A stretch of 64,000 bases of DNA from Mannheimia sp. USDA-ARS-USMARC-1261 (lineage in GTDB: Bacteria; Pseudomonadota; Gammaproteobacteria; Enterobacterales; Pasteurellaceae): positions 2,223,501 through 2,287,500 of the forward strand of contig NZ_CP006942.1 of assembly GCF_000521605.1 (NCBI RefSeq), written 5' to 3'. The notes under the pieces were generated by a model, which was not told the DNA's origin, ran no database searches, and was given only the letters and a program-made list of their open reading frames with translations. The position numbers were made by a program, and so were the translations under genes. This document shows, in pieces, positions 53,056 to 64,000 of the stretch (position 1 is the stretch's first letter; each line of letters starts with the position of its first letter).

Positions 53056-53065
53056 TCCACATCAT
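53052..53065 (+). promoter_or_regulatory. FNR-like element upstream of fumC (weak)
   Basis: GTGATCCACATCAT keeps the inner TGAT-N4-ATCA core of an FNR box but misses both outer bases. It overlaps the sxy stop codon and lies about 140 bp before fumC. It also loosely resembles a CRP half-site, so the regulator is uncertain. Confidence 0.25.
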
Positions 53066-53085
53066 AAAATAGTCAAAAAACCAAT

Positions 53086-53118
53086 AAGGAATTGCTTTTG
53101 TTAGTTCCTTTCTTTTTC
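53086..53118 (+). terminator. Possible terminator of sxy
   Basis: AAGGAA pairs with TTCCTT around a 13-base loop, followed by TCTTTTTCC. The short stem makes it weak. Confidence 0.45.
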
Positions 53119-53197
53119 CTTTCTATGCTAGTATTTACCATACCTCTAAATAACTAGAGCTTATTGATTTTAACTTTTTAAAAATTAGGAGTAAACA

Positions 53198-54592
53198 ATG
53201 ACATTCCGTATCGAAAAAGACACAATGGGCGAAGTACAAGTTCCTGCTGATAAATATTGGGCGGCACAAACAGAACGCTCACGCAATAATTTCAAAATCG
53301 GACCTGAAGCCTCAATGCCTGCTGAAATTATTGAAGCCTTTGGTTATCTGAAAAAAGCGGCTGCTTATGCGAACCACGATTTGGATGTACTAGCGGTCGA
53401 AAAACGGGATTTAATTGCAAAAGCCTGTGATGAGATTTTAGCAAACAAATTAGACGATCAATTCCCACTGGTAATCTGGCAAACGGGTTCCGGCACGCAA
53501 TCTAATATGAACGTGAATGAAGTCGTGGCAAACCGTGCTCACGTTATTAACGGTGGCAAGCTAGGCGAAAAATCGATTATTCACCCGAATGACGATGTAA
53601 ACAAATCTCAATCATCTAACGACACCTACCCAACTGCAATGCACATTGCCGCATATAAAAAAGTAGTTGAGCACACCCTTCCTTGTGTAAAACGATTACA
53701 AAAAACGTTAGCAGAAAAAGCAGAAGCTTTTAAAGATGTAGTAAAAATCGGTCGTACACACTTAATGGATGCCACCCCACTTACACTCGGTCAAGAGTTC
53801 TCTGCTTATGCGGCTCAATTAGCCTTTGGCATTAAAGCATTAGAAAATACCTTGCCACACCTTCGTGAACTTGCATTGGGCGGCACGGCGGTAGGTACCG
53901 GTTTAAATACACCGAAAGGCTATGATGTTCTTGTTGCTGAATATATTGCGAAGTTCACCGGTTTACCATTCGTAACCGCACAAAACAAATTTGAAGCCCT
54001 AGCTACCCACGATGCGATTGTAGAAACGCACGGTGCGTTAAAACAGCTTGCAGTATCGCTCTATAAAATCGCTAACGATGTTCGCTTACTCGCTTCAGGT
54101 CCGCGTTCAGGTATCGGCGAAATTTTAATTCCTGAAAACGAGCCAGGCTCATCTATTATGCCGGGTAAAGTAAACCCAACCCAATGCGAAGCAATGACAA
54201 TGGTTTGTGCTCAAGTGTTAGGCAACGATGTAACCATCTCGTTCGCCGGCACACAAGGTCATTTCCAGCTGAATGTGTATAAACCTGTGATGGCGTACAA
54301 CTTCTTACAATCTGCTCAATTACTGGGCGATGCGTGCGTATCGTTTGACGAACACTGTGCGGTAGGTATTGAGCCAAACTACCCTCGCATTAAACAACAG
54401 CTCGACCAATCATTAATGCTCGTTACTGCATTAAATACTCATATCGGCTATGAAAATGCAGCGAAAATCGCTAAAACCGCCCACAAAAACGGCACAACCT
54501 TAAAAGAGGAAGCGATTAACTTAGGTTTAGTTACTGCTGAACAATTCGATGAATGGGTTCGACCGGAAGATATGGTTGGCAGTTTAAAATAA
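53198..54592 (+). CDS. fumC: Class II fumarate hydratase
   Basis: This 464-aa iron-free homotetrameric fumarase converts fumarate and malate. It contains the superfamily signature [24 protein letters not shown] and [14 protein letters not shown]. In this window it complements dctPQM (C4-dicarboxylate uptake). AGGAGTAAACA precedes the ATG, and a strong terminator follows. Confidence 0.98.
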   Translation: MTFRIEKDTMGEVQVPADKYWAAQTERSRNNFKIGPEASMPAEIIEAFGYLKKAAAYANHDLDVLAVEKRDLIAKACDEILANKLDDQFPLVIWQTGSGTQSNMNVNEVVANRAHVINGGKLGEKSIIHPNDDVNKSQSSNDTYPTAMHIAAYKKVVEHTLPCVKRLQKTLAEKAEAFKDVVKIGRTHLMDATPLTLGQEFSAYAAQLAFGIKALENTLPHLRELALGGTAVGTGLNTPKGYDVLVAEYIAKFTGLPFVTAQNKFEALATHDAIVETHGALKQLAVSLYKIANDVRLLASGPRSGIGEILIPENEPGSSIMPGKVNPTQCEAMTMVCAQVLGNDVTISFAGTQGHFQLNVYKPVMAYNFLQSAQLLGDACVSFDEHCAVGIEPNYPRIKQQLDQSLMLVTALNTHIGYENAAKIAKTAHKNGTTLKEEAINLGLVTAEQFDEWVRPEDMVGSLK

Positions 54593-54614
54593 ACTGAAAA
54601 TACTATAACGTTAT

Positions 54615-54652
54615 TTACACCTCAATCTATTAAGATTGGGGTGTAATTTTTT
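54615..54652 (+). terminator. Terminator of fumC
   Basis: TTACACC-T-CAATCT pairs with AGATTG-GGGTGTAA around a short loop, followed by TTTTTTAT. Confidence 0.82.
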
Positions 54653-54710
54653 ATAGATAGGGCGATTATTTTGTTTTAGAATGAAGCATCTTTTTTAAAT
54701 GGAAAAAGCA

Positions 54711-54821
54711 ATGAAAAAACTACTTTTAATCACTTTAGTGGCGACCTTAGGCTTGAGTGCCTGTGGTGTAAAAGGTCCTCTTTACTTCCCTGAGCCGGCA
54801 CCAAAACACGAACAAAAATAA
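54711..54821 (+). CDS. lptM: LptM (YifL-type) small lipoprotein
   Basis: This 36-aa ORF is below usual length cut-offs. It reads MKKLLLITLVATLGLSACGV with a lipobox LSAC (lipidated Cys18) followed by the family hallmark GVKGPLYFP. LptM associates with the LptDE LPS translocon in the outer membrane and helps its oxidative maturation in E. coli. An ATG four codons upstream (54699) is less likely. It is upstream of lysA, separated from it by an inverted uptake-word pair. Confidence 0.88.
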   Translation: MKKLLLITLVATLGLSACGVKGPLYFPEPAPKHEQK

Positions 54822-54826
54822 GACTA

Positions 54827-54870
54827 CAAGCGATCGTTTTTGCAAAATTTTTTACAAAAACGACCGCTTG
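54827..54870 (+). terminator. Inverted uptake-word pair between lptM and lysA
   Basis: CAAGCGATCGTTTTTG (one base off the uptake word) and the opposed CAAAAACGACCGCTTG form a long stem that can terminate lptM transcription. One arm has GATC in place of GGTC. Confidence 0.65.
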
Positions 54871-54909
54871 CTCTTCCCTTTTCTAATAAAAAAACACAAC
54901 GGAATTTCA

Positions 54910-56160
54910 ATGAATCACTTTGAGTATAAAAACAATCAACTTTTTGCCGAAGATGTCGCAATTAGCGATATTATCAAGCAGCACGGTACACCTGCTTATA
55001 TTTACTCTCGAGCGACACTTGAACGCCATTGGCACGCTTTCAACAATGCCTTTGGCTCGCACCCGCATTTAGTTTGCTTTGCGGTAAAATCAAACTCAAA
55101 CATTGCCTTACTTAACGTGATGGCGAGATTAGGCTCGGGCTTTGATATTGTCTCTCAAGGTGAACTTGAACGTGTGCTTGCCGCTGGTGGCGACCCTGCA
55201 AAAGTGGTTTTCTCCGGTGTAGCAAAATCTCATATCGAAATCAAACGTGCGTTAGAAGTAGGCATTCGTTGCTTCAATATTGAATCTATTTCCGAACTGC
55301 ATCGCATTAACGAAGTGGCTGGTCAATTAGGCAAAGTTGCTCCAATTTCCCTGCGTGTAAACCCTGATGTAGATGCCCACACCCATCCTTATATCTCAAC
55401 GGGGCTAAAAGAAAACAAATTTGGCGTGAGTGTAACTCAAGCTCGCGAGGTTTACCGTTTGGCAAAAACTTTACCAAATGTGAAAATCACAGGAATGGAT
55501 TGCCACATCGGCTCGCAATTAACCGAGTTACAACCGTTCTTAGATGCAACGGATCGCTTAATTATCTTAATGGAGCAACTTCGTGAAGATGGTATTGAGC
55601 TACATCATTTAGACTTAGGCGGTGGCTTAGGTGTGCCTTACAACGGCGAAGAACCTCCACACCCAACAGAATACGCTAAAGCATTATTAGAAAAACTCAA
55701 AAGTTACGAAAACCTAGAAATTATTATTGAGCCGGGTCGTGCTATCACAGCCAACGCAGGTATTTTAGTCACTAAAGTAGAATATCTGAAACAGAATGAA
55801 GATCGCAATTTCGCTATTGTGGATACAGGTATGAATGATATGATTCGACCTGCCCTTTATGAAGCCTATATGCAAATTACCGAAGTGGATAAAACGCTTA
55901 ATCGCCAAACCGCTATTTATGACGTAGTAGGTCCAATCTGCGAAACCTCCGATTTCTTAGGCAAGCAGAGAGAACTCGCAATTGCAGAAGGCGATTTAAT
56001 CGTAATGCGTTCTGCCGGAGCTTACGGTGCGGCAATGTCTTCCACCTATAACTCTCGCCCGCAAGCGGCGGAAATTATGGTAGATGGCAATCAAGCCCAT
56101 CTCATTAAAGCCCGTGCAAGTTTTGCCGATTTATGGCGTTTGGAAAAATTACTCCCTTAA
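54910..56160 (+). CDS. lysA: Diaminopimelate decarboxylase
   Basis: The ATG at 54910 (after GGAATTTCA) gives 416 aa; the open frame upstream crosses the uptake-word pair and is not used. This PLP enzyme makes lysine from meso-diaminopimelate. PLP-binding Lys60 lies in CFAVKSNSN, and [19 protein letters not shown] and [11 protein letters not shown] are conserved sites. The last step of the pathway that includes DapD (27185). Confidence 0.98.
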   Translation: MNHFEYKNNQLFAEDVAISDIIKQHGTPAYIYSRATLERHWHAFNNAFGSHPHLVCFAVKSNSNIALLNVMARLGSGFDIVSQGELERVLAAGGDPAKVVFSGVAKSHIEIKRALEVGIRCFNIESISELHRINEVAGQLGKVAPISLRVNPDVDAHTHPYISTGLKENKFGVSVTQAREVYRLAKTLPNVKITGMDCHIGSQLTELQPFLDATDRLIILMEQLREDGIELHHLDLGGGLGVPYNGEEPPHPTEYAKALLEKLKSYENLEIIIEPGRAITANAGILVTKVEYLKQNEDRNFAIVDTGMNDMIRPALYEAYMQITEVDKTLNRQTAIYDVVGPICETSDFLGKQRELAIAEGDLIVMRSAGAYGAAMSSTYNSRPQAAEIMVDGNQAHLIKARASFADLWRLEKLLP

Positions 56161-56176
56161 TTCAGAGGAAACAAAA

Positions 56177-56806
56177 ATGAAATTATATGGTTTAGTTGGT
56201 GCTTGTTCATTCGTACCACACGTTGCGTTAGAATGGGTGAAACTGCACGCCAATCAAGATTACGAATTTCAAGCGGTAAGCCGTGAATTTATTAAAACAC
56301 CTGAGTTTTTAGCATTAAACCCACGTGGTGCCGTACCGCTATTGGTTGATGGTGATTTAGTGCTTTCACAAAACCAAGCAATTGTTCACTATTTAGATGA
56401 ACTTCATCCCGATGCAAAACTTTTCGGCAGTAAAACCGCTCGTGATAAAGCAAAAGCGGCTCGCTGGTTAGCTTATTTTAATGCCGATGTACATAAATCA
56501 TTCGTGCCACTTTTCCGCTTACCTAGCTATGCCGAAGGCAATGAGGAATTAATTAAAACCATTCGCCAGCAAGCTGCTGAGCAGATTTTAGATCAACTTG
56601 CCACAGCCAATGAACATTTAGAAAATCACATTTTCTTTGGTGAAAGCATTTCCGTTGCTGATGTGTATCTTTATATTATGCTCAATTGGTGCCGTCGCTT
56701 AGGCTTAGACTTCTCTCACCTTTCACAACTTTCTGCCTTTATGCAACGCGTTGAAGCAGATAAGGGAGTAGATAATGTGCGTGAGCAAGAAGGCTTAAAA
56801 GGCTAA
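56177..56806 (+). CDS. Glutathione S-transferase family protein
   Basis: Starting at 56177 (AGAGGAAAC upstream) gives 209 aa: a thioredoxin-like N-terminal domain ([20 protein letters not shown], then [20 protein letters not shown] with the cis-Pro and SQ glutathione site) and an all-helical C-terminal domain. It resembles bacterial beta-class GSTs such as GstA. The partner substrate is unknown. It starts 16 bp after lysA and is likely co-transcribed with it. Confidence 0.88.
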   Translation: MKLYGLVGACSFVPHVALEWVKLHANQDYEFQAVSREFIKTPEFLALNPRGAVPLLVDGDLVLSQNQAIVHYLDELHPDAKLFGSKTARDKAKAARWLAYFNADVHKSFVPLFRLPSYAEGNEELIKTIRQQAAEQILDQLATANEHLENHIFFGESISVADVYLYIMLNWCRRLGLDFSHLSQLSAFMQRVEADKGVDNVREQEGLKG

Positions 56807-56876
56807 TTCTCGAATTACCATTTAAGACGGTAGATTTTATGTTAAAATCTACCGTCTTTTATTTTTAGGAATCACA

Positions 56877-58322
56877 ATGTTAAACAAGGTTTCAGATAGC
56901 TTACTTGCACCAAGTGGGCTTGAATTATCGCACTTAAGCCAAGTGCTTGATTACTTCTCAGGACGTGATATTGATTACGCCGACCTCTATTTCCAGCTTA
57001 GCCAAGACGAAAGTTGGAGCTTGGAAGATAGCATTATTAAAGAAGGCGGGTTTTATATCGACAGAGGTTTTGGTGTGCGTGCCGTTTCAGGTGAGAAAAC
57101 AGGCTTTGCCTATGCGGATCAAATCACACTCAAACAATTAGAACAATGTGCGGCAGCAGCTCGCTCTATCAGCCAAACAAGCGGTCAATTATTGGTAAAA
57201 AATTTCAAAAAAACGACCGCTTGCCCACGCTATGCGGCGATTAATCCACTAGATACAATTAGCCGAGAGCAAAAAGTAGAATTACTCCATTTGATTGATA
57301 GAACCGCCCGTTCGGAAGATCCCCGTGTTATTCAGGTAAATGCCAACTTGTCTGCGGTGTATGAAGAGATGTTAGTTGCAGCCACAGACGGTACATTAGC
57401 CTCAGATATTCGCCCATTAGTACGTTTATCTATTTCTGTACTTGTGGAGCAAAACGGCAAGCGTGAGCGTGGCTCAGCCGGAGCTGGTGGACGTTTCGGC
57501 TTAACGTGGTTTTTAGAACCAAATGCAACAGGATTTAGCCGAGCAGAGGCTCTTGCAAAAGAAGCTGTTCGCCAAGCACTGGTTAATCTTACTGCCATTC
57601 CTGCCCCAGCTGGCACAATGCCGATTGTTCTTGGTGCCGGCTGGCCTGGCATTTTATTACACGAAGCAGTTGGACACGGTTTAGAAGGCGATTTCAACCG
57701 TAAAGAATCTTCACTTTTTACAGGCAAAATCGGGCAGATGGTTACCTCCGAGCTTTGTACTATTGTTGATGATGGTACTGTGCCGGATATGAGAGGCTCA
57801 ATTACGGTTGATGACGAAGGTGTGCCTTCACAACGCAATGTGTTAATTGAAAATGGGATTTTGAAAGGCTATATGCAAGACAAACTCAATGCTCGCTTAA
57901 TGGGTGTTGAACCGACAGGCAATGGCAGACGAGAATCTTATGCACACTTACCGATGCCACGAATGACCAACACTTACTTAACCGAGGGAAACCACGAATT
58001 TGAGGAAATGATTGAATCGGTGGAATATGGCTTATATGCTCCACACTTCAGCGGTGGGCAAGTAGATATTACCTCTGGCAAATTTGTGTTCTCTACCGCA
58101 GAAGCCTACTTAATTGAAAAAGGTAAAATCACTAAACCGGTAACAGGAGCAACCCTTATCGGTAGCGGTATTGAAGCAATGCAGCAGGTTTCAATGGTAG
58201 GTAAAAAAATGGAGCTCGATCCCGGAATTGGCACTTGTGGTAAAGAAGGGCAATCCGTACCGGTCGGTGTGGGGCAGCCGACTGTGAAGTTAGATAAAAT
58301 TACGGTGGGTGGACGTGGATAG
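56877..58322 (+). CDS. tldD: Metalloprotease TldD
   Basis: The 481-aa protein is the catalytic subunit of the TldD/TldE protease. It carries the zinc motif [11 protein letters not shown] (HExxxH) around residue 262 and [14 protein letters not shown] near the C-terminus. In E. coli TldDE processes microcin B17 and helps degrade the CcdA antitoxin. The gene contains an inverted pair of uptake words at 57177-57224, coding for a variable loop. TldE is not in this window. Confidence 0.96.
   Translation: MLNKVSDSLLAPSGLELSHLSQVLDYFSGRDIDYADLYFQLSQDESWSLEDSIIKEGGFYIDRGFGVRAVSGEKTGFAYADQITLKQLEQCAAAARSISQTSGQLLVKNFKKTTACPRYAAINPLDTISREQKVELLHLIDRTARSEDPRVIQVNANLSAVYEEMLVAATDGTLASDIRPLVRLSISVLVEQNGKRERGSAGAGGRFGLTWFLEPNATGFSRAEALAKEAVRQALVNLTAIPAPAGTMPIVLGAGWPGILLHEAVGHGLEGDFNRKESSLFTGKIGQMVTSELCTIVDDGTVPDMRGSITVDDEGVPSQRNVLIENGILKGYMQDKLNARLMGVEPTGNGRRESYAHLPMPRMTNTYLTEGNHEFEEMIESVEYGLYAPHFSGGQVDITSGKFVFSTAEAYLIEKGKITKPVTGATLIGSGIEAMQQVSMVGKKMELDPGIGTCGKEGQSVPVGVGQPTVKLDKITVGGRG
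57177..57224. repeat. Inverted pair of DNA uptake words inside tldD
   Basis: ACAAGCGGTC and the opposed GACCGCTTGC flank 28 bases in frame within tldD, coding for [15 protein letters not shown]. Most other pairs in this window are intergenic. Confidence 0.75.
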
Positions 58323-58386
58323 CCTCCGTCCAATTTGCAAAATTTAGAAAAAATATCACCGCTTGAAGCGATAGAAGGAAAACAAA

Positions 58387-59268
58387 ATGGCTTGGGTACA
58401 AATTCGTTTAAATAGTACAGACAAACAGGCTGAAGAAATCAGCGATTTTTTAACAGAGATTGGAGCAGTATCCGTTACTTTTATGGATAGCCAAGATACG
58501 CCAATCTTTGAACCTCTTCCAGGCGAAACTCGTCTTTGGGGCAATACCGATGTAGTTGGCTTATTTGATGCAGAAACAGATATGAATGTTATCGTAGAAG
58601 CATTAAAAATTAGCAAATTAGTTGATGAAACTTTTGCTCATAAAATCGAGCAAATTGAAGATAAAGATTGGGAACGTGAATGGATGGATAATTTCCACCC
58701 AATGCAGTTCGGCAAACGTTTATGGATTTGTCCAAGCTGGCGTGAAGTGCCTGATCCGAATGCAGTTAATGTGATGCTCGACCCAGGTTTAGCATTTGGA
58801 ACAGGTACACACCCAACTACTTCCCTCTGCTTACAATGGTTAGATAGCTTAGACTTAGAAGGCAAAACCGTGATTGATTTTGGATGCGGTTCCGGTATTT
58901 TAGCGATTGCTGCATTAAAACTCGGTGCGAAACAAGCAATCGGGATTGATATCGACCCACAAGCAATTTTAGCCAGCCAAAATAATGCGAAAGCGAATAG
59001 TGTAGAAGCTCGTTTACAACTCTTCTTAGCCAAAGATCAACCCAAAGATTTACAAGCTGATGTTGTAGTAGCAAATATTCTTGCAGGTCCATTAAAAGAG
59101 CTTGCTCCTAACATTATCACTCTTGTAAAACCAAATGGTGATTTGGGATTATCGGGTATTCTTGCCAGCCAAGCTGAAAGTGTATGTGAGGCTTATAGCC
59201 CATCATTTGAGCTTGATCCTGTAGTGGAAAAAGAAGAATGGTGTCGAATTACAGGTCATAAAATCTAA
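58387..59268 (+). CDS. prmA: Ribosomal protein L11 methyltransferase PrmA
   Basis: The 293-aa enzyme equals the E. coli length. The N-terminal L11-recognition domain ([19 protein letters not shown]) joins a SAM-binding domain with [20 protein letters not shown] and [15 protein letters not shown]. It trimethylates L11 at several positions. GAAGGAAAAC precedes the ATG, and a terminator follows at once. Confidence 0.97.
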   Translation: MAWVQIRLNSTDKQAEEISDFLTEIGAVSVTFMDSQDTPIFEPLPGETRLWGNTDVVGLFDAETDMNVIVEALKISKLVDETFAHKIEQIEDKDWEREWMDNFHPMQFGKRLWICPSWREVPDPNAVNVMLDPGLAFGTGTHPTTSLCLQWLDSLDLEGKTVIDFGCGSGILAIAALKLGAKQAIGIDIDPQAILASQNNAKANSVEARLQLFLAKDQPKDLQADVVVANILAGPLKELAPNIITLVKPNGDLGLSGILASQAESVCEAYSPSFELDPVVEKEEWCRITGHKI

Positions 59269-59271
59269 TCT

Positions 59272-59312
59272 AAATAAAGCCCTGTTTTAAGAAAAAATGG
59301 GGCTTTATTTAT
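59272..59312 (+). terminator. Terminator of prmA
   Basis: AAATAAAGCCC pairs with GGGCTTTATTT across a purine-rich loop, with a T-rich end, starting directly after the stop codon. Confidence 0.8.
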
Positions 59313-59392
59313 ATCTTCTCCACATCTTTCAGGAGAAATATCCTTTATAACCTTTTTATAGCTACAAGCGGTATAAATTAAGGAAAATTTTA

Positions 59393-60459
59393 GGGATAGT
59401 GGACAAAATTGAGTCTGATTTCCCAATGAACTAGCCATAGTGGACATTTTTGAGTCTGCTATGGCTTTATTTTCAACTCTTTTGGCAAACAAAATCCTTT
59501 ATAAACATCATCTTATGTTCATCAGTTAGTCCTTGATGTGGCACTAATTTGACTTTCATTTGTCTAAAAAATGACTCCACCAAGTTGGTTGTATGTGCAA
59601 TGTTTAACTCGGGATACGCTTGATAGGTAAATAGATAGTTTATGCTACGTTTTAAACCCCAATAAGCACTCCGTAATCGCTTATGTTTAAATCGTTTTGG
59701 GTTGGTTGCAGAATGTTCATTGAAATAACCTTTATGTTTATTTAACCATACAGATAGGGCTAGAGTAAGTGTCTCTTGTGTTTGAAATTTAAGTGAGTAA
59801 TAAAGCGATAGTAGCTCTTTTCCTGCCTCTGATTTTGGTGATTTTGTTAAATAAAAAATACCTCGCCCGATTTGATGGAAGTGGCACATTTGGGTAGGAA
59901 TATTGGGGTAAGCATTTAATAATCCTCTTCTTCCATCACAGGTAATTGATTGAATGTTAATTCCTTTTTCAATTAACGCTGAGATAGCGTCAAAATAATA
60001 TTGATTTTTCTCCGCAGAAATAAAGCGAAAATAAATCGGCTTTAAAGATAAGGAATCCATTAGGATAAGTACAGCAAAACGTTGTTTAAAGTGAGTGGTA
60101 TCCATCACGATATTTACTGTTTGAGGAAGAGATTTTTGCTCGGCTTTTGTCGCTTTTTCGAGATGCCTTCTAATCGTCCGTTCAGAACATTGGTATTCAA
60201 AAGCAAGTTGTTGAATCGTTTGTTTTTGAGAACTGTACTTAAACCAAATTTCTTCGGAATTAAGTCGCTTAGATGCGACAAAGTTACGGTTACAATCAAG
60301 GCATTTATAGCGTTGGATACCGTTAATTTTACCGTATTTTTTGAGATTAAAAGATGAGCAGAAAATGCAATTTTTTAGGCATTTTTATAAAAAGTAGGTT
60401 AAAGCCTTATATTACAAGGTTTTAACCTAATTTACAGACTCAATTTTGTCCACTATACC
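59393..60459 (-). mobile_element. 1067-bp IS256-like insertion sequence, complete
   Basis: The ends GGGATAGTGGACAAAATTG (59393) and the complement of GGTATAGTGGACAAAATTG (60459) match over 25 bp with one difference. AAATTTTA is duplicated outside both ends (59385-59392 and 60460-60467), an 8-bp target repeat. A second end-like motif lies 41 bp inside the transposase-distal end, and a hairpin (60396-60428) precedes the transposase. Its distal 134 bp are identical, in inverse orientation, to 1-134. It is inserted between prmA and the rRNA operon terminator. Confidence 0.95.
59473..60382 (-). CDS. IS256-like, zinc-ribbon-type transposase (needs +1 shift at A6)
   Basis: The main frame reads, in order, a zinc ribbon (CIFC ... 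KCLDC), an HTH-like segment (SERTIRRHLEKA), catalytic D in MDTTHF, CDGRRGLL, the CHFHQ motif and the IS256-type TTNLVES with the catalytic Glu, ending MMFIKDFVCQKS. The zinc-ribbon frame has no ATG, GTG or TTG: it begins after a TAA. The only sensible start, ATG at 60382, reads MPKK and then needs a one-base shift at the A6 tract 60371-60376. The related IS at 37019 has the same offset, so this looks like a built-in frameshift or slippage site rather than damage. Otherwise intact, hence probably active. Confidence 0.8.
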
Positions 60460-60486
60460 AAATTTTACAAATATAGAAATGAAAAA

Positions 60487-60506
60487 ACCGACTCAAATGA
60501 GTCGGT
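60487..60506 (-). terminator. Terminator of the rRNA operon
   Basis: ACCGACTCA pairs perfectly with TGAGTCGGT around two bases, followed by six T on the minus strand. It lies 12 bp after tRNA-Trp. Confidence 0.9.
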
Positions 60507-60517
60507 CTTCTAAATAA

Positions 60518-60593
60518 TGGCAGGGGCGGAGAGGCTCGAACTCCCAACACCCGGTTTTGGAGACCGGTGCTCTACCAATTGAACTACGCCCCT
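60518..60593 (-). tRNA. tRNA-Trp (CCA anticodon)
   Basis: The 76-nt minus-strand sequence begins AGGGGCGTAGTTCAATTGG, has the anticodon loop CTCCAAA, T-arm GTTCGAG and an encoded CCA end. It is nearly identical to E. coli tRNA-Trp and is last in the rRNA operon. Confidence 0.97.
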
Positions 60594-60651
60594 ATTGATA
60601 TCTTTTTTCTTCTATGAAAAGAGCGAGTATTAGACTCGCTTTTAAATAAAT

Positions 60652-60728
60652 TGGCGGAACGGACGGGACTCGAACCCGCGACCCCCTGCGTGACAGGCAG
60701 GTATTCTAACCAGCTGAACTACCGCTCC
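60652..60728 (-). tRNA. tRNA-Asp (GTC anticodon)
   Basis: The 77-nt sequence begins GGAGCGGTAGTTCAGCTGG, has anticodon loop CTGTCAC, T-arm GGTTCGAGTCC and encoded CCA. The 5S-Asp-Trp order matches E. coli rrnC. Confidence 0.97.
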
Positions 60729-60742
60729 GCTAAATTCTTAGA

Positions 60743-60855
60743 TTGATAATGCCCTACTCTCACATGGCGAATCACCACACTACCATCGGCGTTACTGCGT
60801 TTTACTTCTGAGTTCGGAATGGAGTCAGGTAGAGCCACAGCACTCTGGTTATCAA
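60743..60855 (-). rRNA. rrf: 5S rRNA, distal copy
   Basis: The conserved core CATTCCGAACTCAGAAGT and GATGGTAGTGTGG, plus the closing stem TTGATAA/TTATCAA, mark a complete 5S gene of about 113 nt. It differs from the copy at 60927 in the terminal stem and at several positions. Exact ends are estimated. Confidence 0.9.
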
Positions 60856-60926
60856 TCAAATTCTTTCTATTTAGTCAGTCTACTACTATCTCATTCTATC
60901 TACTAATAAACTCACTAAATAAAAAC

Positions 60927-61039
60927 CCGACGATGCTCTACTCTCACATGGCGAATCACCACACTACCATCGACGTTACTGCGTTTTACTTCTGAGTTCG
61001 GAATGGAATCAGGTAGAACCACAGCACTATTGTCGTCGG
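60927..61039 (-). rRNA. rrf: 5S rRNA, proximal copy
   Basis: It has the same core as the distal copy, with a different closing stem (CCGACGA/TCGTCGG). The two genes are in tandem with a 71-bp AT-rich spacer. The stretch 61040-61187 between it and 23S is the normal spacer; I see no tRNA in it. Confidence 0.9.
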
Positions 61040-61187
61040 GAAAATCCGTTAAAATCTAAAAACAAGCTGTTACTTTGAGTATGCTTTCTCTGTTCGTCTT
61101 TTCTTTGTTTGTCTTCTGTTTAGTCTTTACTCTACTTCGCTTCTCGTCTTTCTCGCTTTCGCTTCCAAAAACACTTGAGCGTTGTAT

Positions 61188-64000
<2,813 letters not shown>

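Noticed and set aside
54868..54909. Longer N-terminus for lysA
   Set aside because: The extra codons run through the uptake-word hairpin; the ATG at 54910 has a ribosome site and the family N-terminus.

Overview
The window is a chromosomal segment of a Pasteurellaceae gammaproteobacterium, most probably of the Mannheimia / Actinobacillus pleuropneumoniae branch. The evidence is the frequent ACAAGCGGTC-type DNA uptake word (the 'Apl' form, not the Haemophilus AAGTGCGGT form), close matches to known Pasteurellaceae proteins (Sxy, FtsN, UbiF, RoxA), and AT-rich codon use. I read no species marker and name no species.

Layout. 1-134 is the 3' end of an IS256-like insertion sequence. 149-5437 (minus) is a glycyl-tRNA synthetase locus, glyQ...glyS, split by a glutaredoxin-like gene, a broken small ORF and an EcoRV-like restriction-modification pair. 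5546-9796 is an anaerobic S-/N-oxide reductase cluster: FNR box, mono-haem cytochrome, Tat-exported molybdoenzyme, TorD-type chaperone and a convergent pseudoazurin. 9890-14856 is an mglBAC galactose ABC operon plus a diverged second mglB, each binding-protein gene having its own CRP-like site. 15053-18657 holds a YfcZ-family gene and a dctPQM TRAP transporter. 18762-31104 is mixed housekeeping: menD-menH, comM, a His-rich metal-binding protein, ubiF, ftsN, rsmJ, an M15 peptidase, dapD, a GNAT gene, aroQ and an LtaS-type sulfatase. 31178-34821 has accBC, roxA and a MazG-like gene.

34896-36883 is rpsP-rimM-trmD-rplS. A 1091-bp degenerate IS with a perfect 8-bp target duplication sits just upstream of its promoter. 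38176-51955 is the complete S10-spc-alpha ribosomal protein superoperon (rpsJ to rplQ, with secY and rpoA), with recognisable leaders and promoters. Upstream of S10 and divergent from it is sxy/tfoX, the competence activator, followed by fumC, lptM-lysA, a GST-family gene, tldD and prmA. A complete 1067-bp IS (59393-60459) precedes the 3' end of an rRNA operon on the minus strand: 23S (cut by the window edge), two tandem 5S genes, tRNA-Asp and tRNA-Trp.

How parts fit together. sxy, comM with a CRP-S site, and the dense uptake words form a natural-transformation theme. The FNR box, oxide reductase, C4-dicarboxylate TRAP system, fumC and menaquinone genes suit anaerobic respiration on fumarate or N/S-oxides. 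The most unusual items are the EcoRV-like system embedded in the essential glyQ-glyS locus, a +1 frame offset at an A6 tract shared by two divergent IS transposases, an MglB paralogue that lost part of its sugar-binding loop, a cytochrome resembling only the tail of TorC/TorY, and a terminator-like hairpin at the predicted start of the spc transcript.
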